A DNA stretch of 64,000 nt from Prunella strophiata (GCA_036583965.1 JAZBQD010000034.1:8889040-8953039), one strand, 5' to 3'. Positions 50,602 through 62,773 are shown, numbered from the stretch's first letter. The notes: generated by a model from the sequence alone, not told the origin. Translations and numbers: made by a program.

Positions 50602-51650
50602 CTAAATTGCTTGCTGAGTAACAAAGCTAAGTGAGATTTGTGCCTTGAACCCCAGGAAACAAATTAAGACCGTGAATCTGAAAATATTTCTGTGCAGGAG
50701 GAGTAACTACCAAAAGAAGACAGTTCTCTGAGCTCAAGTGTCCCTCACACATCTCCCTCTGCTCCACCATGGACTCAGTAGTGAGTATAAGTGAAATATT
50801 CAACTTGAGGCAGAGAAAAGTTTCCAATAAACAACTTAAGGGTCATTTATTCCTCTGTAAATCTAGGGTTTTAAATAATAAAAAAGTATAAATAAGTCTC
50901 TGCAGCAACATAAAGTTACCAGCTATAAAAATAAATAAACAGCCGAGGGCATGAGGAGCCTTGCTCTCTGACATTCTGTCACTTCTCAGTGGTGCTTGCT
51001 ACTTCACCTTCAGACCTTCTTTTCCTCTTTGAATTCTGTTTGATTTTCTCTGCAAACTGTATTTGACATTTTGCATGATGGATGTACTATGAAAAAAAAC
51101 ATTTTATTGTCTTAAGGTATTCTAGAAAGCCTGTTTCAGTTCTTTTTTAATTCATATATACATGCAGTTGCCTGGTGAATAAACGTTTCATCTAACTAGG
51201 TCTGAAGATCCTTAAAATTCAGTAACCTTTTCCTGAAGCAAGACTCAGGTGCATCCCCATGCCTATTTCAATATTTTATGGCTTGGCCCTTATGTTTTTT
51301 TGCTTCTGAGTTGATGTTTGCTCTTGAAATCACTGAATTGTCAGCCTGATCCTGCTAAATGAGCTATTCACCTGGATCAAAACTGTTGGCCATCTGGCAT
51401 CGTGTTTGAAAAAAAAGAACCCAGGTTGGATATGTGAATAACAAAGCCCATCCTCCCCCTGGCCTCCAATGAGGCAGAAAAAGATCTGATGTCAGGGAGA
51501 TGACTGAGGAAGGTTGTTATCTGCATTAGCGATGGGCTGTGATGAGCACATCCTCCAAGCTCCCCCCTGCTCCCTTCAGCAGATCCCTCTCTGTGGGACA
51601 GCAGCAGCCTCTGCTGCCTCTCCTGGGAGATGCTGAGGGACCCAGAGCTG

Positions 51651-51699
51651 CAGGTGCTTGCAGGTGCTTTCCCCCCCAGCAGTGGCTGCAGAGCACCTG
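51651..51699. promoter_or_regulatory. cluster of three E2-box motifs
   Basis: CAGGTG at 51651-51656 and 51661-51666 lie in a direct repeat GCAGGTGCTT with a 10-bp period (one helical turn), and CACCTG at 51694-51699 is the same motif inverted. CAGGTG is the core bound by ZEB and SNAI repressors and by some E-proteins. The surrounding 51540-51800 is GC-rich for this window. Confidence 0.32.
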
Positions 51700-52249
51700 G
51701 AGCTCTGATGTTTGCTGTGTGTTACAGCCCCCGGCACGGGGATTGCAGACAGCAGCTCCTACCCAGCCAAGTCCTTTGCCAAATCCTTGCTTTGCTCCTG
51801 AAGGTTTTCATAATAAACACTCTTCTGAGGCCACTTGGAATTTGCTAAAGGAAAATCTTTTCATTAGAGAGCTGGGCTGAATGTCTGAGATAATAATAAC
51901 TGAGGCTATTTACAGCTAGAGGACGAGAAGGAGAGGTAGAGTCTTGTCATCTCTGGTGTGTACTCCACTGCTTCTCACCAGAACACATCTGACAGGACAA
52001 AAATTGGCATGCAAGTCTATATTTTATGTTGCAACCAGTACATGCATTTTCCCCCACTGAAAGCAATACTAAGTGTTCCCTTTAATACTCAGAAATGGAG
52101 AGGAAGGAGAAGTGCTTGGGAAACTCAGCCTGAGATTTCTAGTCACAAGATCCCACAATAATCTTCATCTCTTCCAGTTTGAAATTAAGGAGACCATGCA
52201 CTGGTTTATTTTTGGGCTTGTAAAAAGTTATAGGAAGTGTAGACAGAAA

Positions 52250-52282
52250 CAGAGAGAGAGAAAAAAAAAAAAAAAAAAAAAA
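52250..52282 (+). repeat. (AG)n-A22 tract
   Basis: AGAGAGAGAG followed by 22 A (52261-52282). Simple sequence only; it produces a poly-Lys/poly-Phe open frame artefact on the two strands. Confidence 0.93.
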
Positions 52283-53011
52283 GATAAAGCTCAAAGAATT
52301 CCCTAACTTGTTTGTAAAGACACAGTCACAAAAATTCAGCATAAATCCACAACATGTTTACACAATTAAATGCCTGCTACATTAAGACCTTTTATAGTTA
52401 CTCCCTCCAGCATTACCTGTTGGATATAATGAGTTAATAAAGCTGAAAATGGCCATCCATCACAGGGGTTATACTGGTTTGAATGAGCACTTTGAATCCA
52501 ATTCAGAAACTACAGACAACATCAAAGAGAGCCATGCAGAAAGCAAGGGCAGAAATGGCCTCTCACTTCTTCCCCCTTTGGCTCATGGTAAATGAACCTC
52601 ACTGCATCCAATCTGATGAAAGCCTGTGTCCCTGGAGCCACTCCTAAAACATGTCAGAAGCATCTATCTCCTTGTTAATCTGAAATTCTGTATCCATGAA
52701 AGAGTCAGCATCTCATTCAGATAAACCAGCCTGAGCACTCTCCTTCCTCTTCTTGTTCCCTATTTATTTTTCAGGTAACAAGTAGGAGCACAAAAAATCT
52801 TGCTTTAACAGAGTCTTCAGAGACAGCTGCTGAAACAGAGCTGAAATATTCAGATTGTGTTTCTGAGGGTTTCTTCTCCTTGTTGCTGTGGTTTTCTGCA
52901 TGTCTCCCTCCACTCATTTCCTCACTGTCAGTGCCCTCTTGCCTGAGTCCACTGCCACAGGTTACTTGGCTGGAGCAAAACTCCAACTCCAGCAGAACAG
53001 CAACAGAAAAA

Positions 53012-53035
53012 GGGAGAGCCAGGAGGGAGAGCCAG
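53012..53035 (+). repeat. two-copy tandem repeat, 13-bp period
   Basis: GGGAGAGCCAG is directly repeated at 53012-53022 and 53025-53035 in a purine-rich stretch. A small slippage duplication with no coding meaning. Confidence 0.8.
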
Positions 53036-54101
53036 AGACTCCAAATGCTGCTGTGAATTTTCTCCTTTCATCTGGACAAAAACTCAGGCTGCAGCAGTCC
53101 TCCTGACTGGCCTGGCAGTTGAATGTAGGAGACTAAAGAATCCCTCTGCCTTTGCTGGATTAATTGTGGGGTTTGTTGTTTCTCTTGCTCATAGGGAAGG
53201 ATGTTTGCCTGCATAACTGCTGCTCCCTGTGCCTGCAGGCTGGATGTGCAAGGAGACAGCAAGGTGTGGAGTGGGTGAGGAGCAGAGTGCCCACCTGCAC
53301 CCCCACTCCTGAGCAGAGCTGCAGCAAGGAGCTGGCAGCTGCTCTCTGACAGCAGGGAGGGAGCTGGAGCTGAGTCCTGGGTCTGTCACAGCTCTTGCTG
53401 GAGGGAAGCACCACCCAGGGCTGCTGCAGCACTCCAGCTTCACTGTTCTGGGCAAAACAGACCTCTTTATTGCACTTCACAGAATTTCACAGGTAAAATT
53501 TAGCTCTGTGCTGTCTCTTAGGTATTACCATGAATGAAAGATAGGACCTTACCCCATGTCCAACACCTTGGAGGTGCATCCCCCATCCTGTTGCACAAAA
53601 TTCAAGGGAATCTGCAGTGTTAAGGGCTCTCCTTCATTTCCTTATTTCAATTATTTCTATGAAAGAGACAAATTTTGTCCCAAAGAGGTGACTTCCAGCA
53701 GCAGTCAGTGCAAAGGACACTTGACTAGGTGCAAAGCATGCTGCACAGAAACACTTCAGAATGCTTTAATAAAAAAAAGCCACAGTGAGATGTATTTCAC
53801 TTGGTGAAAAGAAATAATATATGCAGCGAGTTTTGAGTGGGTTTGTGGCTTTGTCTGATAAGGGCACTGCTGCTGATAATGCCCTCCTGATGCTACTTAG
53901 CTGTAAGAAAGCCAGAAAAAGGCTGATCAGGACAAAGGGAAGATGCAGCTGTTGTAGAGGAAATTGCAGCATCTCCTTTTTCTTTCAGTTATTAAATAGT
54001 CCATAATGGTGAGTGGATGTCAAGAGCCAAGAAGTGAAAATACAGTTGATATGTTATGCTGTTTTAGACAGGAACACCTGGCAGATTCTTCTAATTTTTT
54101 G

Positions 54102-54185
54102 TTGTTTATTTTGGTTTTGGTTTTGGTTTTGGTTTGGTTTTGGTTTAGTTTGTTTTGTTTGTTTTGTTTTGTTTTGTTTTGTTTG
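54102..54185 (+). repeat. TTTTGG / TTTTG microsatellite
   Basis: Roughly five TTTTGG-like units (about 54109-54145) grade into GTTTT units up to 54184. On the complement this reads CCAAAA/CAAAA. It creates spurious repetitive open frames on both strands (LVLVLV and QNQNQN). Its position about 180 bp upstream of the CR1 copy at 54362 is probably coincidental. Confidence 0.93.
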
Positions 54186-54361
54186 AGTAAATTGTGGCTT
54201 CGTGGAGAAAGGAAGGGGATCTGTTCCTACATATTGTGTCTTGCCATGCTGTGTACTGGACACATGGAGAGCTTGCCTAGGTTAATTCCCTTTCACACTG
54301 CTTGTGACCACTCTGACTGGCTGGTGACAGTTCATCCCAAATTTCCTCCACTAAATGTCCA

Positions 54362-54745
54362 AACTGAAGAAGAGAAGGCTCCAGGGAGAACTTACAGCAG
54401 CCTTACAGTACTTTAGGAACCTACAGGAGAGCTGGAGAGGGACTTCTGACATGGACAGCTAGTGCTAGGACAAGGGAGAATGGCTTTAAAGTGAAGGAGG
54501 GTCGATGTAGGTGGATATCAAAAAGACAATTTCTGCTGTGCTTTTGCTGTGAGGGTGGTAAAACACTGGCCCAGGTTTCCCAGAGTGGTGGTGGATGTCC
54601 CATCCCTGGAAACATTCCAGGTCAGGTGGGACAGGACTCTGAGCAAGCTGGTCAAGCTGCAGATGTGCTGCAAATGGCAGGGGCATTGGAGCAGATGGCC
54701 TTTAACAAGTTCCTTCCAACCCAAAGTATTCTCTGATTCTATGGA
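54362..54745 (+). mobile_element. CR1 LINE, 5'-truncated 3' end
   Basis: This is a CR1 non-LTR retrotransposon copy of about 385 bp, consisting of the C-terminal end of ORF2 plus the 3' tail. It follows the avian CR1 consensus in order: GAGAAGGCTCCAGGGAGA near 54371, CTACAGGAGAGCTGGAGAGGG near 54422, TAGGACAAGGG near 54467, CTGTGAGGGTGGT near 54548, GATGTCCCATCCCTGGAA near 54594, CTTCCAACCCAAAG near 54713, and the terminal ATTCT/ATTCTATG repeats at 54728-54744. A plus-strand frame reads VVVDVPSLETFQ, matching the conserved end of CR1 ORF2. The 5' truncation is typical of target-primed reverse transcription. Mismatches are moderate, so this is the youngest CR1 here. It lacks the upstream endonuclease and RT, so it cannot be active. 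Confidence 0.95.
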
Positions 54746-56160
54746 ATCTCTGTGACAGAAATTACCTGTCTGGGGTCTCTGGTTCCCTGGGGTCTCACAG
54801 AAGGGGGTGCTTGCTGTCCCAGTGCCACCACATGCCCACAGGCAGTCCCAGCTGGGGCTGAGGTCAGGTTTGGTGTGTATCCATAGAGGGAGGAACAGCA
54901 TTTGTTCACAAAGTTGTACCAACAGCTCAGGTCCAGGAGCAGGTTGTGACTGTAACCTGGCTGTGTCACAAAACCCTGGGCAGGGAAAAACAGCCATTAC
55001 ACCCCTGCAATGTGACAGCTTTATTATTAGGATGTAGCAGGCAATAACAGCAATAAGAACCCACGAGACCTTAAAGCTGGAATGGCACTGAACTATTGGT
55101 GATCCTGTGGAGAGCATCTGGGGGCACAGGGGTCTCTGCTCTGAGAGGGGAAATAAAAATTTGGAGGGATTATTCATAATTCCTTGGCCTGCACAGATCT
55201 GCCTTTTAGTGCTGTTCCCCATGCAGCACAGATCTGGGAAGCTCTGCTACATCCCTGTAGTGTCTGCACTTTCTTTTCCCAATGCCATCTGCTATACTGA
55301 TTTGTTAAAAAGGAAAATCAAATCTCTAATCCACTGCTGCTGTGTGAATAGAATCCCACTCAGGACATTAGCTCTGTCTTGTCAAGGAACACAATGCGCC
55401 ATTAAAACAAAAAGATGCCTCCAGCTTTGGGACAAAGGAGCAATGAAAATCAAATGCCACCCACTTGTGCCATGAGTGCTCTAAGCCAGGGGACAGGCCC
55501 AGAGGAGTGGATGGAACTGAAGTGTCACCCTCCAGTGTGTGCCAGGCTGGGAGAGGATACAGCCATACAAAAGTGATATTTTAAAACCTCCTTTATTTAA
55601 TTCCAAATAATCTTCTTCTTTTTTCTTTTATTCTTTTTTTTTTCCCCAGGCACGAGCAGTTCTGCAGTAGCTCAGAAGACAGAAATCCTAACTTGCCCCT
55701 TCCTGTGAATCTCCTGGGCACATCTTTGCAACAGGTCTGTGTGTGTTTGCAAGGGCATTTATTTGTCCTATCTTCACAACTAATCACCCCCTCTCCTCCC
55801 CAGTTCTGCCATGCCCACAGATAGAATAAATAAAAAAAAAACACTGGATAAAATCAGAATTCCCAGCTGTTGAGGTACTTAAAGGTCTTCCCAAAGCCTG
55901 ATCTCTTAGAGCCCAGTGAAACACTAAGATGCCCGGTGTGCTTCTCTCATGAATTTCCAGCACCAGTGGCATTAGATGTGCCCATGGAAATCATTATGTT
56001 GGGAGCATTTGGGTGGGAAGAGATTGAATACTTGCACTGGGACTAAGATGAATAATCACACAGTTTCCTCCAGTGGCTTGAGGGCTTTCTCTTGTTTCCT
56101 TCTGAAGGAGCTTTGTTGGCCTTGCAGCTGCTGGGTGGCAGATGCTGATTTAGTGGGGCA
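54746..56160. other. non-coding flank of the CR1 copy
   Basis: The longest frame of the window (54518-55222, minus, 234 codons, ATG start) spans this flank and then runs antisense through the CR1. About one third of it is transposon antisense and the rest has no recognised domain, so I do not call it a gene. Confidence 0.55.
55650..55734 (+). other. candidate 85-nt internal exon
   Basis: A long polypyrimidine run (about 55609-55647) ends CCCCAG at 55649. From there one frame (starting at the second base) stays open for 28 codons to CAACAG/GTCTGT at 55734-55736, a weak donor. A second AG acceptor-like site lies at 55801-55802. No protein family is recognised in the translated segment. Confidence 0.14.
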
Positions 56161-56910
56161 AGGCCCCCCCGTGCCCTCCTGAGCCCGCGCTCTGCCGTGC
56201 CATACACGCTTCCCTTTAAATCCATGGCTGCTTATGCGTCATGGATGATGCCCACGAGTTTGCTGGCAGCCCTGCCTGCAGATGCAGTAATTAATCATCA
56301 AGTGACAGGGTGGCAGTGCCCCTCGTTGGCTTGGGGGTGATTAAGAAGGGCTCGCTTTCTCCCTGCTGACAAAGGACAGCGCTGAGCTGAGCAGGGCTGC
56401 TCGCCGGGGAAGCGCTGCTCCGGAACCACTGCAAAGCCCTGCATTTCCAGCAACATTTCCCATGCAGAAATGTCACAAAGTGCTTTGCAAACCAGCAAGC
56501 TGGGGGACTCGGGGAATGTGCAAAATCCACTATTTACAACTTTCCCATTCAGCAACCCCTTGAGGGATTCCAGGCTGCTGTGTGGCTATGAGACACCAAG
56601 CCTCTGGAGAAGTTGCCTGGTACAGCAGAGGATTTTTCTAGAGGAAGAGACTTTACTCTTCTGAAGCTAAGTATCTGCAGCTCCCCAAGGTGTTAAAAAT
56701 ACGGTTGCCACTACTGAGTTTTGGTATTTCTACGTGCTAATCTAGTGCTGGGGGTGAAGGAGAACAGGAAACCATTTTGCGTGGCATGCATTTAAAATGA
56801 GCTCCTGAACGCCTGAGTTTGGGCAGATCTCCCACCCAGCTAAATGAGAGATTTTTCTGGATAAGAATCTTGGCATTTGGCTATAAGCTGCTATTAAGAA
56901 GTAGAACGGT
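56161..56910. promoter_or_regulatory. CpG-enriched candidate regulatory element
   Basis: I count 15 CpG in 56161-56520 (for example CCCGCGC near 56184, CTCGCCGGGG near 56400, AGCGCTGCTCCGG near 56411), and further ones to about 56910, while 57001-57360 contains none. CpG retention in an otherwise CpG-poor region suggests germline hypomethylation, as at enhancers or orphan CpG islands. The stretch also holds ATGCGTCATGGATGATG (56234-56250, CRE/ATF-like), TAATTAAT (56288-56295, homeodomain core) and AGTGACAGG (56301-56309, MEIS/TGIF-like TGACAG). No TATA box or transcript start is evident. The function is inference. Confidence 0.42.
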
Positions 56911-59900
56911 TTCCACTCATGAATATTCATGTGGCTATATTGAAATGTGTATACTATCAGCACACAACTTTGCAAATGCTTGATTCCAGTTTGTACTGGG
57001 GAAATGAGGCAGCTGGTCATTAGTTCACCTCCCAGCAGGGACTTACACAAAGCAGTGGCTGTGTCAGCCTACCTGTGCCAGCTGCTATTATTCCTCTTCT
57101 ATTTCACATAGGAAAGAAGCATTTCTCATCCTCATAGTCACTTTCCTCCACCTGCTTGCATGGGAAATGGCTTTTATCATTTTCTGCTTAAAACTCTTGG
57201 CATATTTATTATTAATATTCTTATTATTACTCAATTGGGTATAAAGAAAAGCAATTAGAAAGACTTCACTGGGAACAATTAAATACAATAATAGTGGAGC
57301 AGTTAACCTGCAGATTAAGCATATGGTGACAAGCTCTGTTCTTTATTTGCCCTCCATTTACATTCCTGTTGTGGAGGGGGGCTCTTTGGGGTCACCTATG
57401 GGGCTGAGAGCTGCCTGAGTCCTCTTGGAGGAGGGAGAGGCTGTAACTGGGCTGTCAGGACTCATGGACCTCTTCTGCTGTTCCAGCTTTTTGCCAGGCT
57501 TTCCCTCCTTTGATTGTTGCTAAATCAAAACCATCTATTAAGTTTGATATCACACAGACCAGTGGAGTGGAGAGAAATTAAAAAGGAAGGGAGTCCTGTG
57601 GTATGGCAGAGAGGGCTCAGGAACCTCCAGCTGCCCACCCCAGAATTTGGCATCAGCCACACAGCCACAACAGGAGCATTCTCACAGCTATTCTCTTTCA
57701 GCCAGTCAGGTGTAAAATTACAGAGTCAAGGGTCTTCACCCAGTCAGCAGCCGTGGAAAGGATATGTGCAAGGATTTGTGGTTTTGGACAACTTGGAAAT
57801 GGTCTTATTTAGTTAGTTTTAACCTCTTGCCTGAGGAATCCATTTGAGCTTATTCTTTAACCTCCGCCTATTTTCTCTTTTCCAGAGTCATTCTCCAGAG
57901 TCATGACATTGCTTTCCAGTCTGAAGCATTGCTTGGAAATGAAACTTCTGAATGTTCTTATTGAATAACAGCAAAATTCAACACTCTGTGTTTGTCAAGT
58001 GAAATTATTTAAAATTTTGATCCAACGTTGCTAAGACAGTCCAAAGGCTCCAGATGGATTTAGAGAATATGAGATGTGTTGGGAACTGCTTCAGCTTTGT
58101 TCAGTCCTGCTGAGCATCAAGGTCCTGTCTCCAGACTGCACAACCAAGGAAGGGAGAGGCTGGGAATGAGAAACAAGAGCCAGGTTTCCATTTCCCAGCC
58201 TGTCACTCTTAGGAGCACCAGACTGCTCTTTAGGGAGAGGCATCCAGCTTTGAAAGGAACCAAGTGAAACAAGGAGAGAGGCCACAAATGAGCTTGAATA
58301 TAGTGGAGTGAAAAGAAAAAAATAGATAAATGTTTTTGGGAAGTTGTCATGATTATTATAGGATGAAGAAGATGTGTGTCCAATTTATTAATAGTCTAAT
58401 TATCTAATGAATTGAGCAGCTGTCTGTGTTTGCCCTCAGAATGTAGAGATTTTTATAAGGACAAAGAAGTTTGAGTTTTTTTTATCTAGGCATCACAAGA
58501 AGTCAATCTATAGCAAGAAAGGAAGGTGAACTCCATTAAACTGGTGGAAATTATAAGAAAATCATCATCAAAGAAATTTATTAAAGCAGTAGTTTATACA
58601 TAAGTGAGTTTGTATAGAGATGGATAGAGAAGTATTTCTGCTGGGGTTCACAGACAGGTTGGTGGCTCAGCTGAAACCTTGATTTCAGTGTCACTGCTCA
58701 AGGAATGAAAAACCACAGCAAGGCTGAAGTCTGCTCCAAAGACCAATCTAGAATTTTAAGTCATTTCATTAAAAGTTACTTTAATAACTGAAACGGAGAT
58801 TGTTCCAGGAGAATTAGAGTAAGTGATTGTAAGACATGAATGTGTTCAAAAAGCAAAAATAAAAAACATATTCCTGTCAAGTCAAGTGGTACTGTAACAT
58901 GTTACCACATTATCACATAGGGAATAAAGACTGTGAGTGAAGGAAAAACTGAGCACTCTGTGATGGAAAAGATCCTTATCACCTCATACTGCAGAGAGGA
59001 CCACATCTGCAGGATTTGTTAACATCTGAAAATATTAAATGAACAAATAAAAGTTCAAAAATGCTTTACAGATTTATCTCTTGCTAGTGGGGAATCTGAA
59101 AGCACTTCAGCAGGCAGTGTTGTACCTCACATTTGTGGTTCCCATGGGATGCTCTGGTGCTGTGACTTTCTCCTAAATGCAGGTTTGAGCAGGAAGGTGC
59201 CCAGTCTTTCTTTGTCTCTGGGGGGTAATTCCAAGTCTTGGTCTTTGGCTGCTGCCATCTAAAAGGGCTTCAGAGAGCCACTGTCTTTGGATTATTGCCC
59301 TCAAGACAGACCTGTGAGATGCTTGGGAGCATCAGTTACTCATGTTATTCAAGTACTGATCATGTCCTGAGCCTCCCAGAGCTACAGGGACAGACAGCAA
59401 GGGTTTCCAACCCCTCCATCCAGGAGTATTCAGGTGTCAGTCCTGTTCACAACCATCCTTTGTGTCCTAACAGCCAGGAGGAGGTGGTTGTCCCCACAGC
59501 TCCTGTCCTGCAAGGTCCTGATGAGGTTGTTTTCTTTGTCCCTACCATGCCCTGTCTCCTTGAGGGCAGTCACACTGCTCTCCCAGGCTCTGATGTTTGG
59601 TGCCTTTCTGTCCTACTGAGGTCCCCATTTCCCATTCTTCTGGCACCTCTGCAGAAAGATAAACAAGTGTTCATACCTCCTTAAAAAATGGCCACCAGGT
59701 TTTATATGGTCCACTTCCATCCAAACTGTTTAACTTAAACTGGTTGAACTGATTTTCTAAACGGGAGAATAAAAACACAGGCTAAACCCAAAAACAAACC
59801 CAAAAATCACAGAAGCAAACAGTCTTTGAAACTGCTTGCTTCCAGTTCTAGTAGAGCTTGAGGTACTTCAGAGTGAATTTTTTCACAAGCTGCTTTCCTG

Positions 59901-61128
59901 CTGTGGAATGTGAGCTGCAGGCTGGAGATAGCACTTCTCAAAAAAGGGGAAGCAGCTCCTGCTGTATTTAAGCAGTGGCAGGTGACTGTGATGCTGTTTA
60001 AAGAAAAGGCCCTGTATCTACATTCTGATTCAGCAAGTACATATCTCAGAACCTCAAGGAAGGCAGAGAAGCCAGATGGGATTTTGGCGGGGGTTTGTTT
60101 GTTTGTTTACTTCCTTGCTTTAATTTTGGTAATGAAAAATCAAACTTTTAAAAATGAAGCAAATGCACATTTGTTTATTCCTCTGCAAATCATTCATTTT
60201 AGTAAGACATGTTACCCTTATTCCAATCTGCTAGAGCCTCTTGCATACCAAAAAAGCTTTTCTCATCTTATGACAACAGTTTTGGACTCAAGCAGATTAT
60301 TTTCCTCATCCAGGTGTGGGGATAACCCCAAAGCTTTTCACTGCTCCAAGTTTGCTGCTGGTTGTGAGACATTTGCTGGGTTATGCTCTGCAGCATCTGA
60401 CCCCTGGAAAGTCCTGTGCATTCCTTTCTGTATCTCTTCACGTTTTTTCTAAAGTTTTTCTTTGTAGAGAATTGCTTTTCTCTTTGCAGCCACCAATTCC
60501 TTATTCTTGTACCTTCCTGCTTGTGCCCCTTTCTCTGCCTTTCCCCAAATGTGCCTGGTGCTGCCTGCACAGTCTGTAGCCAGAATCTGAGAAAGGAAAA
60601 ACAAACTCCTATGGTTGTACCCAAGAATGGCACAAGCAGGGAGAATAAAAAGAGAGATCATGCACAGCTTGTCACACATGTTGTTTAAAATGTTTTCCCC
60701 ATGGATGTTCCATTCAGTCCCTCAAATCAACTATTTGTTGTAAAAATCCCATTCTCAGCTGCTGAACAAATTGCCTTGTATTAGTAAAAGAAAGATTTTG
60801 CTAAATGTGGATGAAAATCCTCAGTCTTTTCTTAGTTACCATCTGGAGAAAATTTGTCATTTTCAAGTTTTCTGATTGGCTTCTGTAGACAGCAAAAGTG
60901 ACCTTCAATTTTGTCCTTCAGAGATACTAGAGGAGATTAATGAAAAAATAAACTATGGTAAATCCTTTTTCTCTCAATTTATCTTAAAAAGTGCTTTCAG
61001 CTGATATGAATTAGACCAATTCCTCAAGCAAAATAACAAAATCTGGTCAAAGTCTATTAACCCAACTGGCAGTGCTGTTCTTCCAGTAGGGTTTTCCTAA
61101 AATACAAATCCCCTCCACCTTGTTTAGC

Positions 61129-61146
61129 TTTTTTTTTTTTTTTTTT
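61129..61146 (+). repeat. poly(T) tract, 18 T
   Basis: Eighteen T after TTTAGC. No adjacent insertion body was recognised on either strand. Confidence 0.9.
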
Positions 61147-61958
61147 AATAAGTTAGCAAAACATTGGAAGATTAAATTTGATTCAAAGTGTTTCAGTGTT
61201 TTGCATCTTAATCTCATCTAATTTCTCAGACAGTGGGTTCTCAGCGACACTTGAGAAAATGTGACCTTTGAATTTTCTGTTGTGACGTTTTTAATCAGTC
61301 AGCTGGGGAAACCTTAAAGGCAAAGTTATCTCAGGCTTTTTTTAGCAGGGCCCTCCTGCCGATTGGAAGTTATCAGCATCTTCCAACTGATATGCCATAG
61401 TTTTGAAAATGTTCTTTCTGAAGGAATTGCATCTGAACTTTTGGGGCTTTGCTGATGAACGGATGACTCATTTAGAAACATTTTACAGGATAGCAGCAGG
61501 TCTGTTCTTAATCAGTTTTGAGCAAGGAGATCCAGGGAAATTTTAAATACTGTGTTTTCATTATAAAGTTAGGTTTTATTCATGAGATTCTCATTGACCT
61601 TTTAAGTAAGATACACAGTTACCTATGCCAGAATTTCCAACAAACTGAGTGAGTTTTAATGAGACTTTCTAAACTCTTTTTCCCTGAAAAAGGAGATATG
61701 TGGCTTCAAGTGAGTTGGGAATTATCCGTGAGTGCTTTTGTTTTTCTGGGCCCTGCTCAAACAAAGCAGCATTTAGGACAATATTTCCATTGCTGATTCC
61801 TCTGAGGGTCCAGGGCACAGACTTCTCCATTTGACAGACAAACTGGGAAATGTGCCTGTTGTGTTTCTCTGTGGGGATGACCAGAAACATCTTGACATCT
61901 GGGCTCTTTATTCCCTTTGATGCAGTGCGTGTTTTGCAAAGTCTTTTGAATTCTCCAC

Positions 61959-62086
61959 CTGTAGAGTGGGACCCACACAAGATGTTCTGATCCCCACTGC
62001 CCCCACATTCTGCCAGTGTAAATGTTGTCTTGAACTGATTTAAGATATCCCTGAGGTAATCTGGAAGGATCAGCTGCTTCTGACAA
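61959..62086 (-). other. candidate 128-nt exon, minus strand
   Basis: On the minus strand GGTTTTTTCCCAG ends just before 62086 and CTACAG/GTGGAG marks a donor-like site at 61959. Two of the three phases are open through the segment and on to about 61670-61757 (146 and 109 codons). Neither peptide contains a domain I recognise, and dual open frames argue against strong coding constraint in either. Confidence 0.14.
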
Positions 62087-62773
62087 CTGGGAAAAAACCT
62101 GATTTCCAAAATTAAGTATCCCAGACTAGTATTCCTTTTGGGCTGACCTTACCAGACTTTATTTTTCTTTTCCATGTAGAACAATTAAAAGAATCAGAGT
62201 GTCAGTAAGTGTCATTGAAAGTGACAACTGATCTCCTGATGATCAGATCTCCTGCCAATACACATTTGTGTCCCACTAATTTCATGGGTGCTGTACCAAA
62301 GTCACAGACCAAAGTGGCAGCCATTTACTGGGAGTTTGCTGGCAATATTCCAAGTATAAAGGATGGAAGAAGTATAAAACAATCCATCCCATTTAAAACC
62401 ATATGCTTACCTATACAAGTGATATGGAATAGCCCCCTGTAAAGAAAGAACAAAATATTACCTAGTTGTAATTAGCATTAGTCCAAGGAAGTTATACTTG
62501 CAAAACACAGCACTCACCCATCTAATGGATTCCACTTGTCTCAGGAAAAGTGGGAAATGCTGTCATGGCACTGCTTATGTGTGCATGCATATTGGCAATT
62601 TGTGTGATAGGAGGGAGCATCCACTCTGTCCTTGTCTGCTACAGAGGCTCTGCCTTGTGGTCTCATTTGATGCTCCCAAGTTCCTCTTACAGGGGTAGAG
62701 AGAATTATCATTTCTCATTCACCTTTTCCTGCCAGCCACTCTTTTCTATGGCTGCTGCCACTTCCTCATCCCA

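Larger units (their letters stand above)
50602..54361. other. non-coding unique sequence
   Basis: Contains the E2-box cluster, the AG/A tract at 52250 and the TTTTGG repeat. A possible 20-nt exon-like segment (53989-54008) lies between CTTTTTCTTTCAG and GTGAGTGG, but it has a stop in frame zero and no partner exon. Frames are below 140 codons. Confidence 0.57.
56911..62773. other. non-coding unique sequence
   Basis: CpG content drops to zero by 57001-57360. Frames at 59238-59684 (TTG start, 148 codons) and 59910-60452 (GTG start, 180 codons) lack domains. The candidate exon at 61959-62086 is the only splice-like configuration noted. Confidence 0.56.

Noticed and set aside
53989..54008. 20-nt exon-like segment between a good acceptor and GTGAGT
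   Set aside because: Not a multiple of three, stop codons in each phase, no partner exon; likely coincidental.
54518..55222. 234-codon minus-strand open frame, the longest in the window
   Set aside because: Roughly its last 75 codons are antisense to the CR1 copy, and the remainder has no domain, signal peptide or biased codon use. A single frame of this length is not surprising when both strands of 64 kb are scanned.
59910..60452. 180-codon plus-strand open frame
   Set aside because: GTG start and overlap with minus-strand frames at 60268-60633 and 60449-60679; no family resemblance.
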